From: CAWKOH01 sp963851245
GTDB taxonomy: Bacteria > Actinomycetota > Acidimicrobiia > Acidimicrobiales > Palsa-688
Length of the DNA: 64,000 nt
Assembly (NCBI GenBank): GCA_963851245.1
Contig: CAWKOH010000003.1
Location: forward strand, 248,001-312,000
Reading direction: 5' to 3'
The notes under the pieces are model-generated. The model was not told the DNA's origin. It did no database searches and worked only from the letters and a program-made list of their open reading frames with translations. Of this stretch, positions 30,277-38,790 are shown piece after piece. How positions within the stretch are numbered: position 1 is the first letter of the stretch; every line of letters starts with the position of its first letter. A program made the position numbers and the translations under genes.

Positions 30277-31245
30277 ATGACCCGGTTCCTGATCCGTCGC
30301 ATAGCCCTCGGCATCATCGTCATCCTGATGGTGACCATCCTCGTCTTCATCATGTTTTTCGTCGGGCCCGGTCCGGAGTCGGTCGCTCACCGCCTCGCCG
30401 GGCGCCAGGCCACCCAACAGCAGATAAATCAGGTGATGAAGAATCTGCACCTCACACAGCCGTTATACGACCAGTACTGGCGGTTCTTGACGCAGCTGAC
30501 CTGGCACCACAACCTGGGCTACTCGTACTACCACGGTCAGCCGGTTACCACCGTGTTGAAAGAGGCCTTCCCGGTGACGCTTTCACTGGCTGTCGGGGCG
30601 TCCATCATCTGGCTGGTGGTGGGAGTGTCGACCGGTGTTCTGTCGGCCGTGCGGCGGGGCTCCATATGGGACAGGCTCTGCACCACCCTGGCCCTGGTCT
30701 TCTACTCGATGCCCGTGTTCGTCCTTGGGCTGCTGCTGCTGTACGTGTTCTACTTCCAGTTCGCCAAGCACGGGATCCACATATTCCCCGGGCAGGGATA
30801 CGTCTATTTCACGGAGAGTCCGAGTGGCTGGTTCAAGAGCCTGGTCCTCCCGTGGATCACCCTGGCGCTCGTATCGGCGGCCGTCTATACCCGGTTGACG
30901 CGCGGCTCCATGCTCGAGGTGATGGGAGAGGACTACATCCGCACGGCGCGATCGAAGGGTCTCCGGGAGAGACGGGTCACCTACCGGCACAGCTTGCGAT
31001 CAGCGTTGACACCCGTTGTGAGCCAGTTCGGTATCGACCTCGGCACCCTCTTGGGCGGCGCCATCATCACCGAGTACACCTTCGGCCTCCCGGGCCTCGG
31101 TTATGAGGCCGTCCACGCCATCGAGAACCAGGACCTCCCGGTGATCATCGGCATCGTGATCATTGCCACCACAGCCGTGGTCGTGGCCAACATCGTCGTG
31201 GACATCCTCTACGCCGTGCTCGACCCCCGGGTGCGACTGCACTAG
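30277..31245 (+). CDS. oppB: Oligopeptide/dipeptide ABC transporter permease OppB/DppB-type
   Basis: Inner-membrane permease of 322 residues, partner of OppC. N-terminal helix LGIIVILMVTILVFIMFF, then the classic FVGPGPESVAHRLAGRQ segment, five more helices, the EAA loop YIRTARSKGLRERRVTYRHSL and the C-terminal VEYTFGLPGLGYEAV-like motif (here TEYTFGLPGLG). The stop TAG shares its G with the GTG start of the second binding protein. Confidence 0.94.
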   Translation: MTRFLIRRIALGIIVILMVTILVFIMFFVGPGPESVAHRLAGRQATQQQINQVMKNLHLTQPLYDQYWRFLTQLTWHHNLGYSYYHGQPVTTVLKEAFPVTLSLAVGASIIWLVVGVSTGVLSAVRRGSIWDRLCTTLALVFYSMPVFVLGLLLLYVFYFQFAKHGIHIFPGQGYVYFTESPSGWFKSLVLPWITLALVSAAVYTRLTRGSMLEVMGEDYIRTARSKGLRERRVTYRHSLRSALTPVVSQFGIDLGTLLGGAIITEYTFGLPGLGYEAVHAIENQDLPVIIGIVIIATTAVVVANIVVDILYAVLDPRVRLH

Positions 31246-32879
31246 TGCCGAAACCGGGGCGGCGGCTTCTGGCGGCCGCCGCCGCGAGCGCCCTGATCGC
31301 ATCGGGGTGTGGTGGCTCGCACCATCGGGCCGCGTCCGCGCCCGCCTCGACCACCCAGCCCACGAGCGCGGCCGCGGCGCCGGGGCCGCTCCCGTCCCCG
31401 GTCGGTGAGGTGAGCTTCGCCCTGGGGGCCGTGGCCCCGAGCAACTGGAACGTGTTGTCTGCCGGGGGCGCCAGTCCAGCACTCGATCAGGTCGCGGCCC
31501 AGTTGTGGCCGTCCGCCTTCGTGGTGGGGCCCGATTACGTGCCCACGCTGAACACCGCGCTGCTCACGTCCGCCTCGGTCGTGTCCCAATCGCCCGAGAC
31601 CGTGGTCTACCACATCAACCCTGCGGCGACGTGGTCTGACGGTGTGCAGATCACGGGACAGGACTTCATATATAACTGGCGGGCGCAATCGGGCCAGAGC
31701 GGTGCAGCCGATGTCAGGGGCCGCCCGTATACGCCAGCCACCACCGCCGGGTACAGCCAGATCAGCAGTGTCGACGTGACCCCGTCGGCACCCGACGTGG
31801 TGACCGTCCATTTCTCGACCGCCGATCCGGACTGGAAGAGTCTGTTCAGCTATTTGATGCCCGCCCATGTGGCCCAGCGAATCGGATTCGACTCCGGGTT
31901 CACCGACCCGGTAGCCGACCTGGTCTCGGGCGGCCCCTACCTGGTCCAGTCCTACAGCCCGGGAGGGCAGCTGCGACTGGTACGCAACCCGGGCTTCTGG
32001 GGGGCGCCGGCGACGGCGCTGGCGCTCGATTTCGACTTCGTGCCGTACCCGCCCCAGATGGTGGCCGCCGTGGACACCGGGCAGGTGGATTGCGCGGCCG
32101 TGCCGGCGAACCCGGCCACCCTTTTGCCCCTCATGGGTAACAAGGCGCTCTCGGTGAAGGTGACCGGCGGGGGCAGCTACCTCGACCTCGACTTCCGGGA
32201 GGGGACCGGCGCACTGGCGTCGGCTGCCCGGCGCCAGGCGATTGTCGGGGCCATCGACCGGCAAGCTCTCACGACAGCGGTGGTCGGCTCCGTTCTACCC
32301 GGCGCCACCCCGGTGGCCAACCGTTTTTTCCTGCCCGTCGAGCCCGGATATGTGGCCGGCGGCCCGAGCTCTCTGCACGCCACGGCCAGTCCATATAGAG
32401 GGCCGCCCCTCGGCCTGGTGGCTGGTTCGGATCCGTACTCGGCCGCGGCGGCCCGCTACATAGTGGCGGAGCTGCACGCCGCGGGCATCGAGGTGAGCCT
32501 GGACACGGTGGCGTCCGTGTCGGCCGTCACGGCAGGTGGCCACTGGGACATGGCCCTCGAGCCGAGAACGCTCGAACCATTTCCGGGGCCGGCCACCGAC
32601 GCCTATGCACCAGGAAGCTCCACCGACGTCGACGGCCTGGACAGTGCAGTGCTGACGGCTCTAGTAGCCAGGGCCGCTTCCACGACCGGGTCCTCGAGAA
32701 CGGCGGTCATAGCCGAGATCGATCGCCTGGCCTGGCAGGACGACGTCGACCTGCCGCTGTTCGCCCTCCCGATCGATGTGGCCTGCCAGTCGTCGGTTGT
32801 CAACGTGGCGCCGAACCCAGCCTCGCAGGGCCCGGCTTACAACGCTCAGCTTTGGGGTCGTGCGGGCAGCCCGACCTAG
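31245..32879 (+). CDS. ABC peptide substrate-binding lipoprotein, intact
   Basis: SBP_bac_5 family lipoprotein of 544 residues, exported and lipid-anchored (lipobox LIASGCGGS, followed by an Ala/Ser/Thr/Pro linker to about residue 50). Conserved elements: SQSPETVVYHINPAATWSDG, ITGQDFIYNWRAQ, VADLVSGGPYLVQSYSPGG and LVRNPGFWGAP. Its position at the end of the opp operon, one base from oppB, and the decay of the first binding protein suggest it may now be the working receptor. Closest relatives by eye are the divergent actinobacterial receptors with reduced lobe I; substrate unknown. Confidence 0.9.
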   Translation: MPKPGRRLLAAAAASALIASGCGGSHHRAASAPASTTQPTSAAAAPGPLPSPVGEVSFALGAVAPSNWNVLSAGGASPALDQVAAQLWPSAFVVGPDYVPTLNTALLTSASVVSQSPETVVYHINPAATWSDGVQITGQDFIYNWRAQSGQSGAADVRGRPYTPATTAGYSQISSVDVTPSAPDVVTVHFSTADPDWKSLFSYLMPAHVAQRIGFDSGFTDPVADLVSGGPYLVQSYSPGGQLRLVRNPGFWGAPATALALDFDFVPYPPQMVAAVDTGQVDCAAVPANPATLLPLMGNKALSVKVTGGGSYLDLDFREGTGALASAARRQAIVGAIDRQALTTAVVGSVLPGATPVANRFFLPVEPGYVAGGPSSLHATASPYRGPPLGLVAGSDPYSAAAARYIVAELHAAGIEVSLDTVASVSAVTAGGHWDMALEPRTLEPFPGPATDAYAPGSSTDVDGLDSAVLTALVARAASTTGSSRTAVIAEIDRLAWQDDVDLPLFALPIDVACQSSVVNVAPNPASQGPAYNAQLWGRAGSPT

Positions 32880-32890
32880 TGTCGGCCGGC

Positions 32891-33790
32891 ATGATCTCCG
32901 CAATCTTCGATTCCGATCGCTGGCGGGAGGTGGAAGGGTTCTCCTTCACCGACATCACCTATCACAGGTGTGTGGACCAGGGGACAGTCCGGGTGGCGTT
33001 CAATCGCCCCGACGTGCGCAACGCCTTTCGACCGCACACCGTCGACGAGCTGTACCAGGCCCTCGACCACGCTCGCCAGAGCCCGGACGTGGGATGCGTC
33101 CTCCTGACCGGCAACGGGCCGTCGGGGCGCGACGGGGTCTGGGCCTTTTGCTCCGGTGGTGACCAGCGCATCAGGGGCCGGGATGGCTACCAGTACGCGT
33201 CGGGCGACGACGCTTCCAGCGTGGACCCGGCCCGGACCGGGCGGCTCCACATCCTCGAGGTGCAGAGGCTGATTCGCTTCATGCCGAAAGTCGTCATCTG
33301 CGTGGTGCCCGGGTGGGCCGCCGGCGGAGGCCACAGCTTGCACGTCGTTTCCGACCTGACCTTGGCCAGCGCCGAGCACGCCCGGTTCAAGCAGACCGAT
33401 ACCGATGTGGCCAGCTTCGACGGCGGATTCGGGTCGGCCTATCTGGCTCGACAGGTCGGGCAGAAGCGGGCCCGGGAGATCTTCTTCCTCGGGCGCGCCT
33501 ACACCGCGGCCGAAATGCAGGCCATGGGGGCGGTGAACGCGGTGGTGCCCCACGCCGAACTGGAGCAGACGGCGCTTGAATGGGCCGGCGAGATCAACGC
33601 CAAGAGCCCCACGGCCCAGCGCATGGTCAAGTTCGCTTTCAACCTGATCGATGACGGTCTGGTGGGGCAGCAGCTGTTCGCCGGCGAAGCGACCCGTTTG
33701 GCCTACGGCACCGATGAAGCCGTCGAAGGAAGGGACGCCTTCCTGGAGAAGCGGGATGCGGACTGGTCCAGGTTCCCTTGGCACTACTGA
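32891..33790 (+). CDS. menB: 1,4-dihydroxy-2-naphthoyl-CoA synthase
   Basis: Crotonase-fold enzyme of menaquinone synthesis that cyclises O-succinylbenzoyl-CoA. 299 residues. Diagnostic MenB stretches: RVAFNRPDVRNAFRPHTVDE, WAFCSGGDQRIRGRDGYQY, PGWAAGGGHSLHVVSDLTLA, KQTDTDVASFDGGFGSAYLA, EINAKSPTAQRMVKFAFNL and GLVGQQLFAGEATRLAY, closely like mycobacterial MenB. ATG 32891 is chosen over a start at 32852 that overlaps the binding protein; TAGTGT (32877-32882) lies eight bases before it. Other men genes are not in the window. Confidence 0.96.
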   Translation: MISAIFDSDRWREVEGFSFTDITYHRCVDQGTVRVAFNRPDVRNAFRPHTVDELYQALDHARQSPDVGCVLLTGNGPSGRDGVWAFCSGGDQRIRGRDGYQYASGDDASSVDPARTGRLHILEVQRLIRFMPKVVICVVPGWAAGGGHSLHVVSDLTLASAEHARFKQTDTDVASFDGGFGSAYLARQVGQKRAREIFFLGRAYTAAEMQAMGAVNAVVPHAELEQTALEWAGEINAKSPTAQRMVKFAFNLIDDGLVGQQLFAGEATRLAYGTDEAVEGRDAFLEKRDADWSRFPWHY

Positions 33791-33806
33791 GGGTAGGGGA
33801 GTGCCC

Positions 33807-34694
33807 ATGTCCCACCTGACTTGCTCGGACGGACGCCGGATTCACTACGAGTGCTCCGGGCCCGTTCATCAGGGTGCGCCGGTCCTGGTGTTCCATCACG
33901 GCACGCCTGGCGCGGCCCTGCTGTGGGACTCGCTGGTGGGAGCGGCATTGACGTTCGGATGGCGGGTGGTCATGCTGTCGCGACCTGGCTATGCCACGTC
34001 GGTACGCCAGGCCGGGCGTTCCGTGGCTTACGCCGCGGCCGATGTCCAGGCGGTACTCGACCACCTGGGCGCCGGATCTTTCGTGGCCTCAGGGTGGTCC
34101 GGGGGCGGTCCCCACGCCCTGGCCTGCAGCGCCTTGCTGGGCCAGAGGTGCACGGCGGTGGCAACCATCGCCGGAGTGGCGCCGTACTACGGTGTCACCG
34201 ACCTGGACTGGACGGCGGGCATGGGGCCTGAGAACGTCGCGGAGTTCGAGGCTCTGATGGGACGGGACCCCGGCCTCGAGGGTCGGATCGCAGACGAGAT
34301 GAGATCATTGGCAGGGATCCAGGCGGACCAGTTGGTGGAGGCGCTTGGCGGGCTGCTCTCGGACCCGGATCGGGCTGTGCTCGAAGGAGAGTTCGCCGAA
34401 TTCTTCGCGACGTGGTTCCGGCTGGCGGCCTCGACCGGTTCGGATGGGTACTGGGACGACGATCAGGCCTTCATGGCGCCGTGGGGTTTCGATCTCGAAT
34501 CCATCACTGTCCCGTTGTCGGTGTGGCGGGCCGACCAGGATCTGATGGTGCCGCCATCGCACGGCGAATGGCTGGCGGCTCACATCCCGACTGCTGCCGA
34601 TATACCCATCGACGGAGAAGGTCACGTCTCTCTCATGGTCCGGTACATAGATGACATCGTCGCCCGGTTGGCGTTCGATGCGGGGAGCGCATGA
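33807..34694 (+). CDS. Alpha/beta-fold hydrolase
   Basis: A 295-residue serine hydrolase. Visible: VLVFHHGTPGAALLWD (oxyanion), VVMLSRPGYATSV, nucleophile elbow VASGWSGGGPHALAC (G-W-S-G-G, Ser near residue 99), acid region LSVWRADQDLMVPP and the His in DGEGHVSLM. The lid between contains FEALMGRDPGLEGRI. It follows menB by 16 bases and overlaps the TMEM175 gene by four, so the three may be one transcript. The substrate is unknown; a role in menaquinone synthesis is not supported because MenH has a different lid. GTG 33801 is an alternative start. Confidence 0.85.
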   Translation: MSHLTCSDGRRIHYECSGPVHQGAPVLVFHHGTPGAALLWDSLVGAALTFGWRVVMLSRPGYATSVRQAGRSVAYAAADVQAVLDHLGAGSFVASGWSGGGPHALACSALLGQRCTAVATIAGVAPYYGVTDLDWTAGMGPENVAEFEALMGRDPGLEGRIADEMRSLAGIQADQLVEALGGLLSDPDRAVLEGEFAEFFATWFRLAASTGSDGYWDDDQAFMAPWGFDLESITVPLSVWRADQDLMVPPSHGEWLAAHIPTAADIPIDGEGHVSLMVRYIDDIVARLAFDAGSA

Positions 34695-35338
34695 CCGAGC
34701 CGGCGCAGCCGCCCCAACCCGGGTGGTGGGAATCGAACCGGGTAGAAGCGTTCAGCGACGGGGTGATGGCCGTGATCATCACGATCATGGCCTTCGACTT
34801 GAAGAGACCTGAGCATGCAACCTGGAGTTCGCTGTCCCACAGCCTGTCCTCCCTTCTCGTCTACATGCTGAGTTTCATCGTCATAGGCATCTACTGGAAC
34901 AACCATCACCACTTGTTTCGGGCGACCGAGCGCATCAGCGGCGCTGTCATGTGGGCCAATCTCTTCTTGCTGTTCTGGCTGTCACTGCTGCCTTTCGTAA
35001 CCGACTGGGTCAGCCGCTTCTATAAGGACCCCCTCCCGGCGTCCGTGTATGGCATCGTCGCCCTGGGGGCCGCGGTCGCCTACGGGATCCTGGTCCAGAC
35101 CATCATCCGGGCTAACGGCAGGGACTCAGCGGTCGGGGTGGCCGTCGGGTCCGACCTGAAGGGGAACGTCTCGGTCGCCTTGTACGCGGCGGGGGTGGGC
35201 TTGGCCTGGGTGAGCCCCTGGATCGCCTACGGTCTGTACCTGGCCGTGGCCGTCGTCTGGTTCGTGCCCGACCGGCGCTTCACGAGAGCCCAGAGGGATC
35301 CGCTCGACCCGGCACGGCGGGACATCGGGCCACTATGA
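34691..35338 (+). CDS. TMEM175-family potassium channel-like membrane protein
   Basis: A 215-residue integral membrane protein. The first helix carries EAFSDGVMAVIITIMAFDL, the FSDG selectivity/gate signature of TMEM175 (DUF1211) channels, followed by four to five more helices (LLVYMLSFIVIGIYWNNHHH, ANLFLLFWLSLLPFVTDWV, YGIVALGAAVAYGILV, YAAGVGLAWVSPWIAYGLYL). Bacterial members form tetramers of single six-helix repeats and leak potassium. ATG overlaps the preceding stop. It is the last chromosomal gene before the tRNA used as integration site. Confidence 0.88.
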   Translation: MTEPAQPPQPGWWESNRVEAFSDGVMAVIITIMAFDLKRPEHATWSSLSHSLSSLLVYMLSFIVIGIYWNNHHHLFRATERISGAVMWANLFLLFWLSLLPFVTDWVSRFYKDPLPASVYGIVALGAAVAYGILVQTIIRANGRDSAVGVAVGSDLKGNVSVALYAAGVGLAWVSPWIAYGLYLAVAVVWFVPDRRFTRAQRDPLDPARRDIGPL

Positions 35339-35372
35339 TTGACCCTTGCGCCTCCCGTGGGGGGCGTGCCAC

Positions 35373-35456
35373 GTCGGAGTGGCGGAATAGGCAGACGCGC
35401 TAGCTTGAGGGGCTAGTGTCCGCAAGGACGTGGGGGTTCAAGTCCCCCCTCCGACA
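35373..35456 (+). tRNA. tRNA-Leu (anticodon GAG)
   Basis: An 84-base class II tRNA. The acceptor GTCGGAG pairs with CTCCGAC, the anticodon stem CTAGC/GCTAG closes the loop TTGAGGG with anticodon GAG (reads CUC/CUU), the variable arm TGTCCGCAAGGACG forms its own hairpin, and the T arm is GGGGGTTCAAGTCCCCC. CCA is not encoded. The 3' end is the left attachment site of the following element, and the integrated copy leaves the tRNA complete. Confidence 0.96.
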
Positions 35457-37128
35457 CGTAACAATGCCCCCCGCTGCTGTAGCCGGGGACGGATGGCGCC
35501 TTTGAGCTGGCCGGAGCCGAGGCCGGTGCGTGTGTAGGTGAGTTCGAGGCCGAGAAGTTGGTAGAGGGTGTTCTTCTCGTCGTCGGTCGCGACTTCGAGC
35601 AGTCCGGCTATATCTCCGAGGCCATTGCGCAGGGCGGACCGGTAGTCCTCGACGGTCCAGGTTGGCTTGGTGGTCGCCGTGGCGGCGGTGATATCGGCTT
35701 CGATTCGGGCCAGCTTGGCTTTCTGTTCTTTGACCGCGGTGCGGGCGGTGTCGATGGGGTAGTCGGGGTCTTGCATTAGCTCGTAGAGGCGGTCGAGTCG
35801 AGACCTTGTACCGCGCTGCTGGTTGCGGAGTTGGTCGAGGGTGTGCTGGAGCCCGGAGCTGGTGCCATCGGCGGCGACGAGTTGCTCGGCACGAAGGTCG
35901 AGTCGGGTGGGGGAGAGCTCTTCGCAGACCCATTCGTCGACAAGCGGGATGATCGCGCTTTCGGCGATGGTGACCTTGGGGGGATGGTCGGCCTGGCCGG
36001 GGTATAGGTCGCGGAGCTTGCAGACGTAGCGGTTTGTTTCTGATCTGCCTCGGCTCCGACGGGCTTCTCCGCCGAGCCGGCGTCCGCAGTGGCCGCAGAT
36101 CAGGAGACCTCGCAGCGCGTAGGACCGTTTGAGCGGCTTGACCTGCGCGGTGTCTGGTATTGGTACGGGCGATCTCCTGGGCGGCTGCCCACATTTCGGG
36201 GGTGACGATGGCGGGGATGGCGTCGGGGACTGTGACCCAGCCGTTGTCGTTGCGCCGGCGTCGGCGGGTGATGTGTCCGGCGGCGGGGTTGGTCGGGTCG
36301 ATGAGGACTTCGGTTTTTTGTACCCGGCCCCAGGTTTCGGTTCCCATGTAGCGGGGGTTGGCGCAGATGGCTTGCAGGGCGGCGACGGCCCATCCTGTTT
36401 GGCGGCGGTGCTGGTTCCGGTCGGGGTCGGACGCGGAGGGGGAGGGGATGCCAGCGGTATCGAGGCGGGCGGCGATGGTGCGGTAGCCGACGCCTTCGAG
36501 CCGCCAGGCGAATATCTGGTGTATGACGGGGGCGTGTTCGGGGTGGGGTTCGAGCCGCTGGAGCTGGGCGCCCCAGCGGGCCTTGTCGGGGTTGGGGTGG
36601 GCGACACCGGTGGGGACGAGTCGGTAGCCGAAAGGAGGGCGGCCGCCAAGGAAACGGGCGGTGCCGGCCATGGCGGTCATGCCGGCCCGCACACGCTTCT
36701 TGAGCCGGGTGCGCTCTCCTTTGCTCATGGTGCCGAATATGTTGAGCACGATGTCGTGCGCTTCGGAGGTGAAGTCGACCTGGCCGCCGACTTCGGGCAC
36801 CCACAGGCTGACGCCGTGGTACTCCATGGCGGCGGCGACGGTCTGGTACTGGACGGCATTGCCGAACGCCCGTTGCGGTTCGCCGATCACGATGCCGTCC
36901 CAGCCCCGGCCTGGGTCGGCCATCTCGGCCATCAGCCGGCGAGGCTTGAGGGCGCCGGTCCCAGGGCAGGGCTCGGGAGACGTCGGTGTCGTGGACGACG
37001 TCGACGATTTCTCCGCGGCCGGCCACCACAGTCGTGCCCAGCGAGATCTGCCAGCGTTTGGAGTCCTCGGGTGACTGGTTGTCATCGGTCGAGGTACGGG
37101 CGTAGAGCACCAGGCGCGGAAGGCTCAT
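35438..37128 (-). pseudogene. Large serine recombinase/integrase, two frameshifts
   Basis: Site-specific recombinase that integrates at the tRNA-Leu. N-terminal resolvase domain with LVLYARTSTDDNQSPEDS (catalytic Ser13), then after a frame change near 36945 RLMAEMADPGRGWDGIVIGE, NIFGTMSKGERTRLKKRVR and the recombinase domain GYRTIAARLDTAGIPSP. After a second change near 36150 comes the zinc-ribbon region SYALRGLLICGHCGRRLGG, a long coiled coil and the end RVGGGT. The stop codon (35438-35440) lies inside the tRNA 3' end, so the gene runs through the left attachment site. ATG 37128 overlaps the upstream small gene (ATGA). If the frameshifts are real the element is locked in place. Confidence 0.9.
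35441..35458. repeat. attL core at tRNA-Leu 3' end
   Basis: AGTCCCCCCTCCGACACG, identical to 49775-49792 and, over 17 bases plus two flanking bases, to 53787-53805. It covers the T-arm/acceptor end of the tRNA, the usual position for tRNA-directed integration. Confidence 0.92.
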
Positions 37129-37370
37129 GCCGCCGCCCCAGGATTTGATCTGGCGCGCCGGCGGATCAGTGTGGCGAGGAGAGCGCACAACTCGGGTGAG
37201 GGCTGGACGGTCACGGAATGGGAGGGTAGCTCCACGCTGAGACCGAACAAGCCACCTTGGGCTTCTGCTGCGTCCGCCGGCGGGTCACCATCCGATCGGC
37301 GCGGCGGCGTGTCGCCTCCTTGGCGTGGTGCTGGCACCTTCATCTGGGCAGGAATCTCTTGCAGGGGCAT
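37125..37370 (-). CDS. Small protein between regulator and recombinase
   Basis: An 81-residue protein that I do not recognise. The N-terminal half is Pro/Gly/Ala-rich and polar; the C-terminal half is helical (SPELCALLATLIRRRARSN) and basic. It is likely real because its start shares bases with the upstream stop (TGATG-type junction at 37370) and its stop overlaps the recombinase ATG (37125-37128), giving a tight three-gene operon. A role as recombination directionality helper is possible from the position only. Confidence 0.5.
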   Translation of the reverse strand: MPLQEIPAQMKVPAPRQGGDTPPRRSDGDPPADAAEAQGGLFGLSVELPSHSVTVQPSPELCALLATLIRRRARSNPGAAA

Positions 37371-37936
37371 CAGTCCGGTGCGGGATCGGCGGTATCGAAC
37401 AGGCTGGTTTGGGTAGGCCTCGACGACGGGCTCAGCCGGCCCATGGACGCCCGGCCCAAGCGCCTTTGTTCGTGGTTGCGGTGTACGCCCGCTGTCGAGG
37501 GATCAGCCCTGCGGGCGTTGTTCGCGACGCTGTGCTCCGTATCGGGACAGCGGGCGTATTCCTCTTCGGGACAGGGATGGCCGTTCGTGGACACGACGGG
37601 CTCGATGTCTCGGTTCGTGGCACAGCTACGAAGTCCGACTCCTTCGGGCAGATGGAGTCGATATGCCGACCGCGGGCGCTGTTCCGGTCCATCGATATAA
37701 AGACGGGTGACGATACGGTTGCGCGCCAGGGTCGTGATGGCTCGGGCGGCGGTGTCTTTGGTGACGCCGAGGGCGGCACCGACGTCTCGGACCCCGACTG
37801 CGGCGACCCAACCCTGTTCGCCTGAGTGGGCCTGCTGGGCGAGTTCCTCAAGGACTGCCCAGGGCAAGGGCCCGAGCCGGCGCCGCCATGCTCGACTTTC
37901 CGGGTCGAGGATTATCTGAATGGTCGGGATGGTCAT
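37370..37936 (-). CDS. Winged-helix DNA-binding protein of the element
   Basis: A 188-residue protein. Residues 20-100 form a winged HTH: RLGPLPWAVLEELAQQAHSG, then GVRDVGAALGVTKDTAARAI (recognition helix) and LARNRIVTRLYIDG (wing). The C-terminal half is polar and probably disordered, ending in SLFDTADPAPD. It heads the recombinase operon and is the likely regulator of excision or transfer genes. Similar wHTH-small protein-recombinase trios occur on actinobacterial integrative elements. Confidence 0.68.
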   Translation of the reverse strand: MTIPTIQIILDPESRAWRRRLGPLPWAVLEELAQQAHSGEQGWVAAVGVRDVGAALGVTKDTAARAITTLARNRIVTRLYIDGPEQRPRSAYRLHLPEGVGLRSCATNRDIEPVVSTNGHPCPEEEYARCPDTEHSVANNARRADPSTAGVHRNHEQRRLGRASMGRLSPSSRPTQTSLFDTADPAPD

Positions 37937-38215
37937 CTGCCCGCTGGCTCGGAGAGCGGTCGGCGTCTACCTGTGTCCCGGTAGGGGGAAAGCCGTTCGT
38001 GGCAAGAACCTCGAAGCCTCTCAGATGACCCTGTTACGGGGTAACAGCAACGGACGGGAATGACATCTGCGCGCCCGAGCTCCGGCGCCAAGCCATTGAC
38101 GACGGGCACGGTTCCCGACCACGGCCCCAGGACGGGTCGCTGCCGGTCGTCTGCCCAGTTCAACGTGCGGGCATGGTGCGTGTGAAATGCCATCTCACCT
38201 ACATCCAGCGCAATG
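37937..38215. other. Gene-free stretch upstream of the recombinase operon
   Basis: Probably the recombinase operon promoter region. A short minus-strand reading frame (37933-38193) has no protein-like features and was not accepted. Confidence 0.4.
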
Positions 38216-38362
38216 TCATTTCCGGTGGACTAGCAGCCGCCGTGGTCGGCGAAGCGTGACAAGCAGGGAAAGACGAGCTGCGGTCTCGAGGGTGAGTTCC
38301 GCGTAAAGGTCCACACCTCTAAGGCGTCGGTGGATACCGGCTATGGCTTCGGTTCTCGACAT
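38216..38362 (-). CDS. Possible 48-residue helical protein
   Basis: Starts MSRTEAIAGIHRRLRGVDLY and continues as an amphipathic basic helix (LETAARLSLLVTLRRPRRLL). AAAGGTGTG lies seven bases upstream, a plausible ribosome site. The protein is unrecognised. It is on the same strand as the recombinase operon but 280 bases before it. Confidence 0.35.
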   Translation of the reverse strand: MSRTEAIAGIHRRLRGVDLYAELTLETAARLSLLVTLRRPRRLLVHRK

Positions 38363-38790
38363 GTGATCACACCTTTGGGATCGGGGAAAGAGATCCCGTC
38401 TCATTCAGGTTCTCGTCTCGTTCAGGTAGGTGGGCTGGCACCACACTGAGAGGGGGTCGAGGCGTCAGCCGTCTCGAGTCCCTCTCACCTACAGCGACCA
38501 GAACACCGATTCGCTACATCGCGGGCGCGGCGGATGACGGTCGGTATTGCGCCAGCGCATTCCTCGCCATTCCCCTGACCGCCTCGCCGGGCAGCCCGGC
38601 TAGCTGTTGGGCGGCCGCTGTCCCGATTTCCGATACAAGCTGTGTCTTGATCTTTATGACACCTGCGTGATCGGGCTGTCCGGACTTTGCAGACGTCTCG
38701 ATATTGGCACGCCAAGACCGTCTTTAGGTGTGCCGTTATGGAGTGATGAACACGCCGGTGCGCGCCGAGCAGAACATCGGGGGCTGATCC
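38363..38790. other. Intergenic region before the relaxase, candidate oriT
   Basis: No coding sequence was accepted. It holds inverted repeats just upstream of the relaxase: TTGGCACGCCAA around 38704-38715 with outer AGACG/CGTCT arms. MobF relaxases usually nick close to their own gene, so the origin of transfer is expected here; no nic site can be proven by eye. Confidence 0.35.

Noticed and set aside
36129..37148. A 339-codon plus-strand frame under the recombinase
   Set aside because: Gly/Val-rich shadow of the recombinase gene; its composition is that of antisense frames elsewhere in the window.
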